Source: Planctomycetales bacterium (GTDB lineage: Bacteria; Planctomycetota; JAKEIC01). From it: DNA of 43,317 bases. The translations under genes and the position numbers were made by a program. The stretch covers positions 1 to 43,317 of the forward strand of contig JAKEIC010000155.1 of assembly GCA_022614695.1 (NCBI GenBank). The letters are read 5' to 3'. Below the pieces are notes generated by a model. The model saw only the letters and a program-made list of their open reading frames with translations. It was not told the DNA's origin and ran no database searches. The stretch's first letter is position 1; every line of letters starts with the position of its first letter. Below, piece after piece: positions 1 to 8,238 of the stretch.

Positions 1-801
1 CTCGTCCGTCCCCCTCCTCCGCCGATCCCGAAGGCCGAAAGGGACCTCCTCGAGATCCTCGAGGGGATCCGCCGCCGCGCCTTCGCCGGCCGCGGGATCT
101 CGCCCGACCCCGAGCCGCTCGCGGTCGAGAGGTCCCTCGCGGAGGGCGCCCGGCTCCACGCCCTGTACCTCGTGCGCCACCGGGCGCAGGCGACGACCTG
201 GCCGGAGATCCACGAAGAGTACCCGGACCGCGAGGGCTTCACGGTCGAGGGGGCGTGGTCGGGGAGCCACTCCGTGATCGCGCCGGGGGTGGCGAATTGG
301 CGCGAGGCGGTGGACAACTGGATGGGGACGTTCTACCACCGGCTCCCGCTCCTCGACCCGGGGCTCCTCCGGGTGGGGGGCGCCCTCGAGCGGGGGATCG
401 CGGTGCTGGATGCGCAGTCTCTCGTCCGGCCGGTCCCGTCCGGGTGGACGGTCTTCTGGCCGCCGGACGGGGCGACCGGCGTGCCGAAGGGATTCCGGCC
501 CGAGATCCCCGAGCCCGTCCCGGGCGCCGATCCGAACTCCCTGGGCTACCCCGTGACGCTCCAGGTCCACCGGGGGACCCTGGGCGACCCGGCGAACGTG
601 ACGATGACGCTCTCCCGAGGCTCGGAGGAGGTGCCCTGCTTCTTCTCCACTCCTTCCCAGCCCGGGAACCCCGCCTTCGTCCCGCCCGCCGCCTACTGCC
701 TCATCCCGAAGCAGCCGCTCTCGGGGAACGTGACCTACACCGTCGAGGCCCAAGTCCAGGGCGCCGGCCCGATCCGGTGGCGCTTCACGACCGCGCCGTG
801 A
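1..801 (+). CDS. CAP/SCP-like domain protein, 5' end missing
   Basis: The frame is open from the first base, so the true start lies outside the window; 266 residues are visible. The first half looks like a CAP (cysteine-rich secretory/SCP) fold: a helix with HALYLVRH (about residues 53-60), an SGSHSVIAPG stretch (H90) and a helix with ANWREAVDNWMGTFYHR (about 99-115), which resemble the histidine-bearing segments of bacterial CAP proteins. The second half begins with WPPDGATGVPKGF (about 155 onward) and looks like a beta-sandwich carbohydrate- or adhesion-type module ending in WRFTTAP. Proteins of this kind are usually exported, but the signal peptide would be upstream of the window. Function is unknown; family placement rests on motif resemblance only. 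The next gene is convergent, 1 base away. Confidence 0.6.
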   Translation, partial: LVRPPPPPIPKAERDLLEILEGIRRRAFAGRGISPDPEPLAVERSLAEGARLHALYLVRHRAQATTWPEIHEEYPDREGFTVEGAWSGSHSVIAPGVANWREAVDNWMGTFYHRLPLLDPGLLRVGGALERGIAVLDAQSLVRPVPSGWTVFWPPDGATGVPKGFRPEIPEPVPGADPNSLGYPVTLQVHRGTLGDPANVTMTLSRGSEEVPCFFSTPSQPGNPAFVPPAAYCLIPKQPLSGNVTYTVEAQVQGAGPIRWRFTTAP

Positions 802-802
802 G

Positions 803-2242
803 CTAGGTCCGCAGCGCCAGAGTCCTCCACTCCGTCATGTGCTCGAGGGCGTAGCGCGGCCCCTCGCGGCCGAGGCCGGAGTCCTTCGTGCCGCCGTAGG
901 GCATCACGTCGGCGCGGAAGATCGGCGCGTCGTTCACGATCACGGCGCCCACGTCCAGAGTTCGGAAGGCGTGGAGGATCCGGCCCACGTCGCGGGTGAA
1001 CACCCCCGCCTGGAGCCCGAACCGGCTCGCGTTCGCCCGCTCGAGGGCGTCCTCGAACCGGTCGTAGGTCGCGAGGCAGACGATGGGCGCGAAGGCCTCC
1101 TCGCAGGAGATCGGGAGCCGCGGGTCCACGTCCTCGAGAACGGCGGGCTCCACGGTCTGGCCGTTCCGGCCGCCCCCGCGCAGCAGCCTCGCCCCGGCTT
1201 GCACGGCGTCCCGGATCCACCCCTCGATCTTCTCGGCGGCGGCGCGCGTGATCATGGGCCCCACGTCCGTCCCCTCGTCGAGGGGATCGCCCACCCGGAG
1301 CTTCGCCGTGCGGTCGAGGAACGCCGCGCGGAACCGGTCCGCGACGGGGCGATGAACGAGGATCCTCTGGACGGAGATGCAGACCTGGCCGGCATAGGCG
1401 AACGAGGCGTGGACGCAGCGGTCCACGGCCGAGTCCAAGTCCGCGTCCTCGTGGACGATGGCGGCCGCGTTCCCGCCGAGCTCGAGGACGACGGGTTTCC
1501 GGCCGGCCCGGGCCTTCAGGTCCCAGCCGACGGCCGGGGACCCGGTGAAGGTGAGGAGCCGGAAACGGTCGTCGGCGACGAGGCGGTCGGCGTCGCGCCG
1601 GTCGCAGGCGAGGACCGAGAGAGCCGCGGGGGGCACCCCGGCCGCGAGGAGGCACTCGGCGAGGAGGAGCCCCGGGAGGGGCGTCGTCGCCGCGGGCTTG
1701 AGGACCACGGTGTTCCCGACGGCGAGGGCCGGCGCCGCCTTGTGGGCGGAGAGGTTCAGCGGGAAGTTGAACGGCGAGATCGCCAGCACGGGCCCGACGG
1801 GAACCCGGACGGAGATCCCGAGCCGGCCTTCCCCGCGCGGGTCGAGGTCCAGGGGGACCACCTCGCCCGTGACGGAGCCCGCGACGTCCGCCGAGAGCGA
1901 GAGCGTCTGGACGCATCGGGCCACCTCGCCCCTCGCGTCGCGGATGGGCTTCCCGTTGCAGAGCGTGATCGAGCGGGCGATCTCCTCGGCGCGCGCCCTC
2001 ACGCCGGCCGCGGCCGCGCGGAGCATCTCGACGCGTTTCCCCGCCGGGAGCCGCCGCGTTTCACCGAACGCCCGCGCCGCCCCCGCGACGGCGTCCTCGA
2101 GGTCCTCAGGCCGCGCCCGGGCGACCTCGGCCACGACGTCGCCCGACCAGGGCGAGACGACCGGGAGAACCTCGCCGGTCTCCCGCCACTCGCCGGAAAC
2201 GAGGATCCGGCGAACCGCGCCGCTCGCCGCTCTCGTGGGCAT
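803..2242 (-). CDS. NAD(P)-dependent aldehyde dehydrogenase
   Basis: A full-length (479 aa) aldehyde dehydrogenase, which oxidises an aldehyde to the acid with NAD(P)+ in the cytoplasm. Visible catalytic features are N159 in SPFNFPLN, the general base E254 in VLELGGN, the nucleophile C288 in YAGQVCISVQR, and the C-terminal MPYGGTKDSGLGREGP signature. The sequence around SGLGREGPRYALEHMTE is typical of the lactaldehyde/phosphonoacetaldehyde/glyceraldehyde-3-phosphate branch (CofA, PhnY, GapN-like), but the substrate cannot be fixed from sequence. It stands alone between a convergent and a divergent neighbour, so context does not help. A TAACAT hexamer on the coding strand at 2259-2264, 17 bases before the ATG, could be its -10 element. 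Confidence 0.9.
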   Translation of the reverse strand: MPTRAASGAVRRILVSGEWRETGEVLPVVSPWSGDVVAEVARARPEDLEDAVAGAARAFGETRRLPAGKRVEMLRAAAAGVRARAEEIARSITLCNGKPIRDARGEVARCVQTLSLSADVAGSVTGEVVPLDLDPRGEGRLGISVRVPVGPVLAISPFNFPLNLSAHKAAPALAVGNTVVLKPAATTPLPGLLLAECLLAAGVPPAALSVLACDRRDADRLVADDRFRLLTFTGSPAVGWDLKARAGRKPVVLELGGNAAAIVHEDADLDSAVDRCVHASFAYAGQVCISVQRILVHRPVADRFRAAFLDRTAKLRVGDPLDEGTDVGPMITRAAAEKIEGWIRDAVQAGARLLRGGGRNGQTVEPAVLEDVDPRLPISCEEAFAPIVCLATYDRFEDALERANASRFGLQAGVFTRDVGRILHAFRTLDVGAVIVNDAPIFRADVMPYGGTKDSGLGREGPRYALEHMTEWRTLALRT

Positions 2243-2258
2243 CGGTGCCTACCGGACC

Positions 2259-2264
2259 ATGTTA
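2259..2264 (-). promoter_or_regulatory. possible -10 element of the aldehyde dehydrogenase gene
   Basis: TAACAT on the minus strand, an AT-rich island in very GC-rich DNA, sits 17 bases upstream of the ATG at 2242. No convincing -35 is seen. The 2243-2329 interval is the divergent gap between this gene and the truncated kinase gene. Confidence 0.35.
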
Positions 2265-2329
2265 TCCGGGACCCGTCTGGCCGGCGTGCTCGCGGCCGCT
2301 CCTTGACCGGCCCTGCCCCGGCCCCCAGC

Positions 2330-4156
2330 ATGGCCCCCGTGGCGGGGGAAGGGGTTCGTTTCGGGAACGGCGAGACGGGATCGGAACCGGGGCCCGGGAC
2401 GACCCGCCCGTTCCTCACCGACTTCGGTCTTGCGAAGTCCATCGCCACCGGCTCGAAGCTTACGCGCTCCGGACAGGCCCTCGGGACCCCCGCCTACATG
2501 TCGCCCGAGCAGGGGCGCGGGGAGGTCTCGTCGCTGACGCCCGCGACCGACGTGTGGAGCCTCGGCTGCGTCCTGTACGAGGCGATCACGCACCGGCACC
2601 CGTTCACCGGGGAAGACCCCGTCGCGGTGATCGCGCAGGTGCTCGTCCGCGAGCCGGCCGCGCTCCGCATCCTCCGACCGGAGGTCCCTCCGGGCCTCGC
2701 GACACTGGTACGGGCGACGCTCGCGAAGCGGCCGCGGCCACGCCCCCGGGATGGCGGGGCGCTCCGGGACGACCTCGACCGGGTGCTGCGCGGCGAGCGA
2801 CCCCGGGCGAGGTCCCCTCGAGTCGTCCGGCCGGCATTCGCGCTCCTCGCCCTCGCGGCAGCGGCGGCCGTCGCGGCCGTGGGAATGGTCCCTCCGCGGG
2901 GGAGATCGTCCCCCGTAGTCCGGCCCGGCCCGCCCGGGGAGGTGTCCCCCGCCACCGCGCTTCTCCGGCGGGCCCGATCGGTCAGGCTCCAGGACCCGGC
3001 GCGGGCCGCCGAGGTCCTCCGACCGGCCTCGGAGTCGTCCGAGGCGGACCCGGAGGTTCTCCGCGAGCTCGCCGATTGCTGGCGCGAAGCAGGCCACTGG
3101 CATGCCGCCGAGGCGGCGTATGCCCGTCTGCTTGCTGCGGACCCCGGGGACGTCGCGTCGCGGGCCGGGCGGGGCCTCGCCTGTTGGCTCGGCCGGCAGG
3201 ACGGCGAGTCGGGTCTCCCGGACCCGACCGAGGACCTGGCCGCCGCCGCGGGAGGGGATCCGGGCCCACGGGGGGCCCTCGCGCGGGGGGTCCTGGCCTG
3301 GCGCGCGGGACACCTCCCCGAGGCGGAGAGCGCCCTGGAGGCCGCCGGCGACTCCTGGGAGAGGTTCCTGGTGCAGGCTCTCCTGCGCCACCACCTCGGA
3401 GGAGCCGAGGGGCAGGAACGAGCCGCCCGCGAGCTCTCGCAGGTGATCGAGCGGGCCCCGCCCCTCGCCTACGTCTACATGGAGCGCGGCCACGCGAGGG
3501 ACATGGCGCGGGACCACGCGGGGGCCGTCGAGGACCTCACGGAGGCGCTCCGCCTGCGGCCCCAGTACCCCATGGCGCTGAATGCGCGCGGCGCCGCGCT
3601 CGACAATCTCGGGGAGTTCCGGCGGGCGGAGGAGGACTTCTCGGCCGCCATCCGCGCCAAACCGGACCTCGCCGTCGCCTACTACAACCGGGGTGTGGTC
3701 CGTCGGAGGCTGGGCGAGCCTGTCGCCGCCCTGGAGGACTACACGAGCGCCCTCCGGCACCAGCCGGACTTCCGCGAGGCTCTCAAGAACCGAGCCAGCG
3801 TCAGGAAGGCCCTCGGGGACGTCGCCGGGGCGGTCGAGGACTACACGGAGGCGATCCGGCGCTGGCCCGAGGACGACGCCGCCCACGTGAACCGCGGGAA
3901 CCTCCGCCTGGATCGGAGGGAACTCGCCGAGGCGATCGAAGACTACTCCGAGGCCCTGCGCCTGCGTCCCGGCAACCCCCGGGCCGCCCACGGGCTGGCG
4001 GAGGCGCACCGCCACCGACGAGACTGGCGCGCCGCCGCCGATGCGTACCGCGCGTTCCTCAGGATCGCGCCCGGCGACCCGCGCGAGGCCGACGCCCGCC
4101 GCCGCCTCGCGGAGTGCGAGGCGCGCATGAGGGCCGAGGAGTCGGGCCGCCGCTGA
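2330..4156 (+). CDS. truncated Ser/Thr protein kinase fused to TPR repeats (N-lobe missing)
   Basis: Starting at ATG 2330 the protein is 608 aa. It opens almost at the kinase activation segment: DFG at 31-33, GTPAYMSPEQ at about 52-61 and the helix-F region TDVWSLGCVLYEA at about 74-85. The glycine loop, the ATP-binding lysine, the alpha-C glutamate and the HRD catalytic loop are all absent, and no other frame upstream carries them. A single membrane segment follows (about 168-187), then at least seven tetratricopeptide repeats to the C-terminus, best seen from YVYMERGHARD onward. No Shine-Dalgarno precedes the ATG, so the start is uncertain. The full-length relatives are Hanks-type kinases with TPR sensors, common in Planctomycetota. 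As it stands it cannot be an active kinase: either a 5'-deleted remnant, or a membrane TPR protein keeping a C-lobe stub. Confidence 0.65.
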   Translation: MAPVAGEGVRFGNGETGSEPGPGTTRPFLTDFGLAKSIATGSKLTRSGQALGTPAYMSPEQGRGEVSSLTPATDVWSLGCVLYEAITHRHPFTGEDPVAVIAQVLVREPAALRILRPEVPPGLATLVRATLAKRPRPRPRDGGALRDDLDRVLRGERPRARSPRVVRPAFALLALAAAAAVAAVGMVPPRGRSSPVVRPGPPGEVSPATALLRRARSVRLQDPARAAEVLRPASESSEADPEVLRELADCWREAGHWHAAEAAYARLLAADPGDVASRAGRGLACWLGRQDGESGLPDPTEDLAAAAGGDPGPRGALARGVLAWRAGHLPEAESALEAAGDSWERFLVQALLRHHLGGAEGQERAARELSQVIERAPPLAYVYMERGHARDMARDHAGAVEDLTEALRLRPQYPMALNARGAALDNLGEFRRAEEDFSAAIRAKPDLAVAYYNRGVVRRRLGEPVAALEDYTSALRHQPDFREALKNRASVRKALGDVAGAVEDYTEAIRRWPEDDAAHVNRGNLRLDRRELAEAIEDYSEALRLRPGNPRAAHGLAEAHRHRRDWRAAADAYRAFLRIAPGDPREADARRRLAECEARMRAEESGRR

Positions 4157-4191
4157 CGCCCCGGGCGGGTCCTTCCCCGGTCGGGCTCCGG

Positions 4192-5049
4192 TCAGGCCCC
4201 CGGGGCGCCCAGCTTGCCGGGGAGCCCTCCCCCGCCGCCCGGCCGCCCCTTCCGGTACTGCGCCGCCAGCACGCCGGGCAGGTCGGTCACCCCCATCTCC
4301 GCGAGCCGCGCGAGGAAGAGCCGGAGCACCTCGGCGGTCGCCCGCGCGTCCCCGAGCGCCCGGTGACGGTCGGCGATCCGGACGCCGAGCGCCTCGGTCA
4401 CGGCGTCGAGCCCCCGGTACGCCAGGTCCGGCATGAGCCGGCGAGCGAGGAGCCGCGTGCAGAGGACCGGGTTCGAGAACCGGATCGAGCACTCCCGCTC
4501 GGCCTGTCCGAAGACGAACCGGCGGTCGAAGGGGGCGTTGTGCGCGACGAAGACCGCATCGCCGAGGAACTCCGCGAACCGGGGAAGGACCGCCCGCACG
4601 GCGGGGGCCCCTTCGAGCATCAATCCCGTGATCCCCGTGAGGGCCTCGATGAACGGGGGCAGCTCCCGCTCCGGGTCCACGAGCGACTGGAACGTCTCCC
4701 GGCTCTCCCCTCCCCGGACGCGGACCGCCGCGATCTCGATGATCCGGTCGTCCACGCCCGTGCCGGTCGTCTCGACGTCCACGACGACGAACGTCGTCCC
4801 CGGGGCCGCCCCGCGCGCCGCCGGCCCGGCCGCCCGGAGCCTCCAGCGCCCGTCCTCCCCGCGCTCGATCCTCCGGTCGGCGCCGAGGAGCGAGAGGACC
4901 ATCGGCTCGGCGAGCCGGTCGGGGACGGCGCCCGCGCCCGTGACGAGCGCCGCGATCTCCCCGGAGGACGCGCCTTGCGCGCCCCGCCCGACGATCGTCC
5001 CGAGCGCCAGCTCCTTCAGGCGCGGGAGATCGGTGGGGGGGTGGCTCAT
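4192..5049 (-). CDS. DEDDh 3'-5' exonuclease, DnaQ/PolC type
   Basis: A 285-aa protein with all exonuclease motifs intact: ExoI VVVDVETTG (D91, E93), ExoII AHNAPFDRRF (D175), ExoIII HRALGDARATAE (H229, D234). Such domains remove 3' nucleotides with two metal ions, as in the DNA polymerase III epsilon subunit or the PolC proofreading domain. The first 75 residues look like a small winged-helix unit (GTIVGRGAQGASSGEIAALV), not part of DnaQ itself. The protein is shorter than a replicative epsilon with a clamp-binding tail, so a repair or housekeeping nuclease is more likely. The ATG overlaps the stop of the upstream lipoprotein gene as ATGA (5046-5049), pointing to translational coupling in one operon with the sugar transferase and acylphosphatase genes. 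Confidence 0.88.
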   Translation of the reverse strand: MSHPPTDLPRLKELALGTIVGRGAQGASSGEIAALVTGAGAVPDRLAEPMVLSLLGADRRIERGEDGRWRLRAAGPAARGAAPGTTFVVVDVETTGTGVDDRIIEIAAVRVRGGESRETFQSLVDPERELPPFIEALTGITGLMLEGAPAVRAVLPRFAEFLGDAVFVAHNAPFDRRFVFGQAERECSIRFSNPVLCTRLLARRLMPDLAYRGLDAVTEALGVRIADRHRALGDARATAEVLRLFLARLAEMGVTDLPGVLAAQYRKGRPGGGGGLPGKLGAPGA

Positions 5050-5744
5050 CGGCGGTCCCTCTCGAGCCCCACCACCCGCCACCGCCCGTCGGTCCGCGCG
5101 AGCGTGAGCACGAACCGCGCCTCCCCCTGCTCGCGCGACTCGCCCTTGAGCTCGACCCGCACGACCGGGCCGACGACGTAGTGCGCGCCGACCCTGGGCT
5201 TGAGCGCCCGGAGCCCGTCCTCTCCGTCGAGCAGCCGCCCGTACTCCTCGCGCGCCCGGGCGACCATCTCGCCGCGCTGGGCCTCCGGGAGGGCCGCGAG
5301 GGCCTGCGCCGCGTCCTCCGGGTCGAGGCCCGCCTCGGCCGCCATCGCGGCCGAGGCCCAGCCCTCCCAGTCCACGCCCGGCGCCGAGGCCTCCGTCGCG
5401 ACCTCGCGGAGGAATCTCTCGGCGAACTGGGAGACGGTCTCGCCCGAGTCGTCCGCGGGCTCGGCGGCCGGCGGGGCGCCCGCCGCCTTCCTCTGGGCCT
5501 CGGCCTCGCGCTCCCGGTCCGCGAGCCGGGCCCGGGCGGCCGCGGCCGCCGCCCGTTCCCTCCGCAGGTCCCGCTCGAGGTCCTGGATCCGGATCTGCGC
5601 GTCGCGGAGGTCCTTGCGGAGCTGCCGGTTCTCGGAGACGAGCCTCCCGTCCTCCGCCGGCGGCCCTGCCGCCGGCGGAGGGGGCGCACGCCCGCACCCG
5701 AGCGCCGCGAGGGCGATCGCCGAAGCTAGCGCGCGACCCGGAAT
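5046..5744 (-). CDS. coiled-coil lipoprotein, probable ATT start
   Basis: The frame encodes a classic lipoprotein signal: PGRALASAIALAALGC, with the lipobox cysteine at about residue 18. No ATG, GTG or TTG lies at the right place. An ATT codon (coding-strand first base 5744) sits exactly at the head of the signal, 7 bases after a strong GGGGGAGG ribosome site, so ATT is taken as the start (232 aa). The mature part has an Arg/Glu/Ala-rich coiled coil (about residues 30-90, SENRQLRKDLRDAQIRIQDL) and a C-terminal globular part (ALKPRVGAHYVVGPVVRVEL, then FVLTLARTDGRWRVVGLER) resembling small NTF2-like or DUF4440-type beta sheets. It overlaps acylphosphatase by 19 bases and the exonuclease by 4. 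Function unknown; envelope-anchored. Confidence 0.6.
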   Translation of the reverse strand: MPGRALASAIALAALGCGRAPPPPAAGPPAEDGRLVSENRQLRKDLRDAQIRIQDLERDLRRERAAAAAARARLADREREAEAQRKAAGAPPAAEPADDSGETVSQFAERFLREVATEASAPGVDWEGWASAAMAAEAGLDPEDAAQALAALPEAQRGEMVARAREEYGRLLDGEDGLRALKPRVGAHYVVGPVVRVELKGESREQGEARFVLTLARTDGRWRVVGLERDRR

Positions 5745-6004
5745 GGCCCGACCTCCCCCATCGGCTCCTCCCGGGTCTCCTCCACCGCCTCGACCAGGGC
5801 CCCGCGCGGCCCCCGGCGGCACCAGCTCGCGAGCCCCGCGACCGCCGCCTCGTCTCCCTCGGCCACGACCTCGACCCGGCCGTCCGGGAGGTTCCGGACG
5901 TGACCGGCCACTCCCCACCTCGCCGCCTCTCGCTCGGTCGCGTATCGGAACCCGACCCCCTGGACCACCCCGGAGACCAGCAGCCGGACCCTCACCGCCG
6001 CCAT
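5726..6004 (-). CDS. acyP: acylphosphatase
   Basis: A 92-aa protein of normal acylphosphatase length. It has the phosphate-binding loop VVQGVGFR (residues 14-21, catalytic Arg21) and the GHVRNLPDGRVEVVAEG segment carrying the catalytic Asn (about N38). It hydrolyses acyl phosphates such as carbamoyl or acetyl phosphate in the cytoplasm. Its ATG follows the sugar transferase stop by a single base (TAG-A-ATG), and its end overlaps the lipoprotein start, so it lies inside a four-gene operon. The link to neighbours looks organisational rather than biochemical. Confidence 0.93.
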   Translation of the reverse strand: MAAVRVRLLVSGVVQGVGFRYATEREAARWGVAGHVRNLPDGRVEVVAEGDEAAVAGLASWCRRGPRGALVEAVEETREEPMGEVGPFRVAR

Positions 6005-6005
6005 T

Positions 6006-7415
6006 CTAGTACGCGTTCGGCGACCCGAATCCCCTGAGCAGGGTCAGCACGAGTACCTTGAGGTCCAGCCCCAGGCTCCAGTTCTCGATGTACCAGAGGT
6101 CGTACTGGATGCGCTTGCGGAGCGACGTGTTCCCGCGCCAGCCGTTCACCTGCGCCCAGCCGGTGATCCCCGCCTTCACCTTGTGGCGCAGCATGTAGCG
6201 CGGGATGGTCTTCCGGAACTGCTCGATGAAGACGGGCCGCTCGGGTCGCGGTCCCACGAGGCTCATGTGGCCCACGAGGACGTTCCAGAGCTGCGGCAGC
6301 TCGTCCAGGTTCGCCTTCCGGAGGAAGGCGCCGAGGCGGGTCCTCCGCGGGTCGTCCTTCCTCGCCCACACGGCCCCGGTCTCCTTCTCGGCGTCCGCGC
6401 GCATCGAGCGGAACTTCGCCATCGAGAAGACGCGGCCGTCGAGCCCCATCCTCTCCTGCCGGTAGAAGAGGGGCCCCTTCGAGCCGAGCTTCACCGCAAT
6501 CGCGACCGCGAGGAGGAGCGGCGAGAGGACGACGAGGAGCGCGGCGGACCCGGCGAAGTCGAGCGCCCGCTTGGCGGCGCGGTTCCAGCCGCGCGCGAGC
6601 GGCGTGTCGCGGAGCGACACGATCGGGAGCCCGTCGAGGTCCCCGGAGGAGGCCCGGAGCGTCGCCCCGCCGCCCACGTCCGCGACGAGCCGCACGTCCA
6701 CGACCTCCTCGGAGAGCCGCTCCAGCGCCTGCTCGATCGCGGGCCAGTCGCGGAGGGGGATCGTGACGTAGACCTCGTCCACCTTCTCGCGAGCGATGAC
6801 GGCGGGGGCGTCGGCGACGGGCCCGAGGACCGGAAGCCCGCGGGGGCTGCGGGACGCCCGGGAGGCGCGGTCGTCGCAGTACCCGATCGGCTCGACGCCC
6901 AGCGCGCTCCGCCGCCGGAGCGAGTCCACGATGTCCTGGCCCCGGCGCCCCGCGCCGAGGACGAGCGCGCGGCGGGCCGCGAGGATGCCCCGCGCCCGCA
7001 GCGCCCCCACGGCGCGGCGGGCCCCCGCCCGCCCGAGGAGGACCGCGCCCGGGTGGAGGAGGACGAAGTACGCGACCACGCCGCGCGAGTACTCGAACCG
7101 GGAGAGGAAGAACATGGCCGCGACCAGAAGCACCGCCGCCAGCAGCGTCGCCCGGACCACCCGCGTCGCGTCGCGGAGCGCCCCCGAGTCCGGGCGGGGC
7201 CGGTAGAGGTTCGCGGAGCGGAAGGCGAGGAGGGAGACCCCGACCGCGAGGGGCACGACGAGCAGGTACTCGCCGAACGGGGGGACGCCCTTGTCCACCG
7301 GGACGGGGAACCCCGTCATCCGGAGGCCGTAGGCGGCGATCCATGCCGCGGCGGTCGCCAGGGCGTCGCCGGCGACGAGCAGCAGGGCGTACGCCTGGCG
7401 CGTCTGGAGGGCCAT
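6006..7415 (-). CDS. undecaprenyl-phosphate sugar phosphotransferase (WcaJ family)
   Basis: A 469-aa polyisoprenyl-phosphate hexose-1-phosphate transferase, which starts exopolysaccharide repeat units by moving a sugar phosphate onto undecaprenyl phosphate in the inner membrane. The N-terminal half has four or five membrane helices, followed by a CoA-binding-like Rossmann domain ([19 protein letters not shown]). The C-terminal catalytic domain carries [40 protein letters not shown] and [16 protein letters not shown], all standard for the family. The start [12 protein letters not shown] was chosen over an upstream in-frame methionine because the first helix follows directly and a TTGACC/TATCCT promoter ends 11 bases upstream of it. 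It heads the operon with acylphosphatase and faces the exopolysaccharide glycosyltransferases across the MshEN gene. Whether it moves glucose, galactose or another sugar is not visible. Confidence 0.92.
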   Translation of the reverse strand: MALQTRQAYALLLVAGDALATAAAWIAAYGLRMTGFPVPVDKGVPPFGEYLLVVPLAVGVSLLAFRSANLYRPRPDSGALRDATRVVRATLLAAVLLVAAMFFLSRFEYSRGVVAYFVLLHPGAVLLGRAGARRAVGALRARGILAARRALVLGAGRRGQDIVDSLRRRSALGVEPIGYCDDRASRASRSPRGLPVLGPVADAPAVIAREKVDEVYVTIPLRDWPAIEQALERLSEEVVDVRLVADVGGGATLRASSGDLDGLPIVSLRDTPLARGWNRAAKRALDFAGSAALLVVLSPLLLAVAIAVKLGSKGPLFYRQERMGLDGRVFSMAKFRSMRADAEKETGAVWARKDDPRRTRLGAFLRKANLDELPQLWNVLVGHMSLVGPRPERPVFIEQFRKTIPRYMLRHKVKAGITGWAQVNGWRGNTSLRKRIQYDLWYIENWSLGLDLKVLVLTLLRGFGSPNAY

Positions 7416-7426
7416 CGTGCCCTGCG

Positions 7427-7456
7427 AGGATAGTCGGGGCCCGCGAGGGGGGTCAA
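7427..7456 (-). promoter_or_regulatory. sigma70-like promoter of the sugar transferase operon
   Basis: On the minus strand TTGACC (7451-7456) and TATCCT (7427-7432) are separated by 18 bases. The -10 ends 11 bases before the ATG at 7415, so the leader would be very short. It is arranged back to back with the promoter of the MshEN gene. Confidence 0.55.
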
Positions 7457-7467
7457 ATCGGGGTTCC

Positions 7468-7496
7468 TTGCGCCATCCTCGGAAAGCCCGGATAAT
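7468..7496 (+). promoter_or_regulatory. sigma70-like promoter of the MshEN gene
   Basis: TTGCGC (7468-7473), a 17-base spacer and GATAAT (7491-7496), 40 bases before the GTG at 7537. The same TTGCGC -35 form recurs before the branched-chain aminotransferase gene. Confidence 0.5.
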
Positions 7497-7536
7497 GGCC
7501 TGATTGGGAGCGGGTGCACCGCCCTCACGAGGATCC

Positions 7537-8238
7537 GTGCGCAAGTTCGACAAGATCGTCAAGAAGAAGCTCGGCGCCCTCCTCGTGGACGCCGGCCTCA
7601 TCACCTACGAAGTCGTCGAGAAGGCCCTCGAGGAGCAGCAGCGCACCGGGGAGATGCTCGGGAAGATCCTCGTGGCCCAAGGCCATGTGAAGGAGCGCGA
7701 CATCGCCGTCGTCCTCGCGCGGCAGTTCCAGCTGCCGTTCATCTCGCTCGACAACTACCAGATCGGGAAGCAGGTCGTTCAGCTCATCCCGGCCGAGATC
7801 TGCCACCGCCACGAGGTCATCGCCCTCGACAAGTTCGGGGACGTCCTGGTGGTGGCCGTGAGCCAGAACCCGACGCAGGAGGCGCTCGACGAGATCTTCC
7901 AGGCGACGAACTGCGAGCTGTCGCCCTTCGTCGCGACCTCCTCGGAGATCCAGAAGAGGCTGAACGAGCTGCTCCCCTACGACGCCAAGGTCGTGGCCGA
8001 GAAGCGCAAGAAGGAGGCCGTCGGTCCCGCGGGGAAGGCCTCCTCGTGGACCGACGTCTTCGAGCGGGCCGACAAGCGCGCGCAGGGGTCGCCGACCCCG
8101 CCGCCGGGGGCCCCCGCCCCCGCGGCCGCCGCGGCCGCGAAGGCCCCGGACAAGTCGGGCGCGCTCTCGATCTTCGACATCGGCGAGCAGCGGGTGACGA
8201 AGCGCCTCACGCGCCCCGACGCGGCGCCGCAGCCCTAG
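7537..8238 (+). CDS. stand-alone MshEN/GspE N-terminal domain protein
   Basis: A 233-aa protein consisting of the domain normally found at the front of type II secretion/type IV pilus ATPases. Two copies of the MshEN helix motif are visible: KLGALLVDAGLITYEVVEKA and MLGKILVAQGHVKERDIAVV, each followed by a short ALEEQ/LARQ end. Then comes the FQLPFISLDNYQI segment typical of the fold. MshEN domains are established c-di-GMP binders. There is no Walker A/B ATPase domain; a Pro/Ala linker and a short conserved tail (SIFDIGEQRVTKRL) close the protein. GTG 7537 was preferred to TTG 7504 because GAGGA precedes it and the fold starts at once. It shares its stop region (CTAG) with the convergent GT-C gene. 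Role unknown; a c-di-GMP-responsive regulator of the neighbouring polysaccharide genes is an inference. Confidence 0.8.
   Translation: MRKFDKIVKKKLGALLVDAGLITYEVVEKALEEQQRTGEMLGKILVAQGHVKERDIAVVLARQFQLPFISLDNYQIGKQVVQLIPAEICHRHEVIALDKFGDVLVVAVSQNPTQEALDEIFQATNCELSPFVATSSEIQKRLNELLPYDAKVVAEKRKKEAVGPAGKASSWTDVFERADKRAQGSPTPPPGAPAPAAAAAAKAPDKSGALSIFDIGEQRVTKRLTRPDAAPQP

Noticed and set aside
839-2329. In-frame upward extension of the truncated kinase gene
   Set aside because: It is antisense to the aldehyde dehydrogenase and has no kinase N-lobe motifs; it is only an open frame in GC-rich DNA.
4157-4191. Terminator hairpin between the kinase-TPR and exonuclease genes
   Set aside because: GC runs can pair in several weak ways, but no stem longer than a few bases or T-tract stands out.
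2249-5689. 1146-codon minus-strand open frame
   Set aside because: Arg/Pro/Gly-rich translation with no motifs, opposite the TPR protein and out of frame with the exonuclease and lipoprotein.
6003-6008. TAGAAT read as a -10 box for acylphosphatase
   Set aside because: It is the TAG stop of the sugar transferase followed by A and the ATG; the hexamer arises from the junction.
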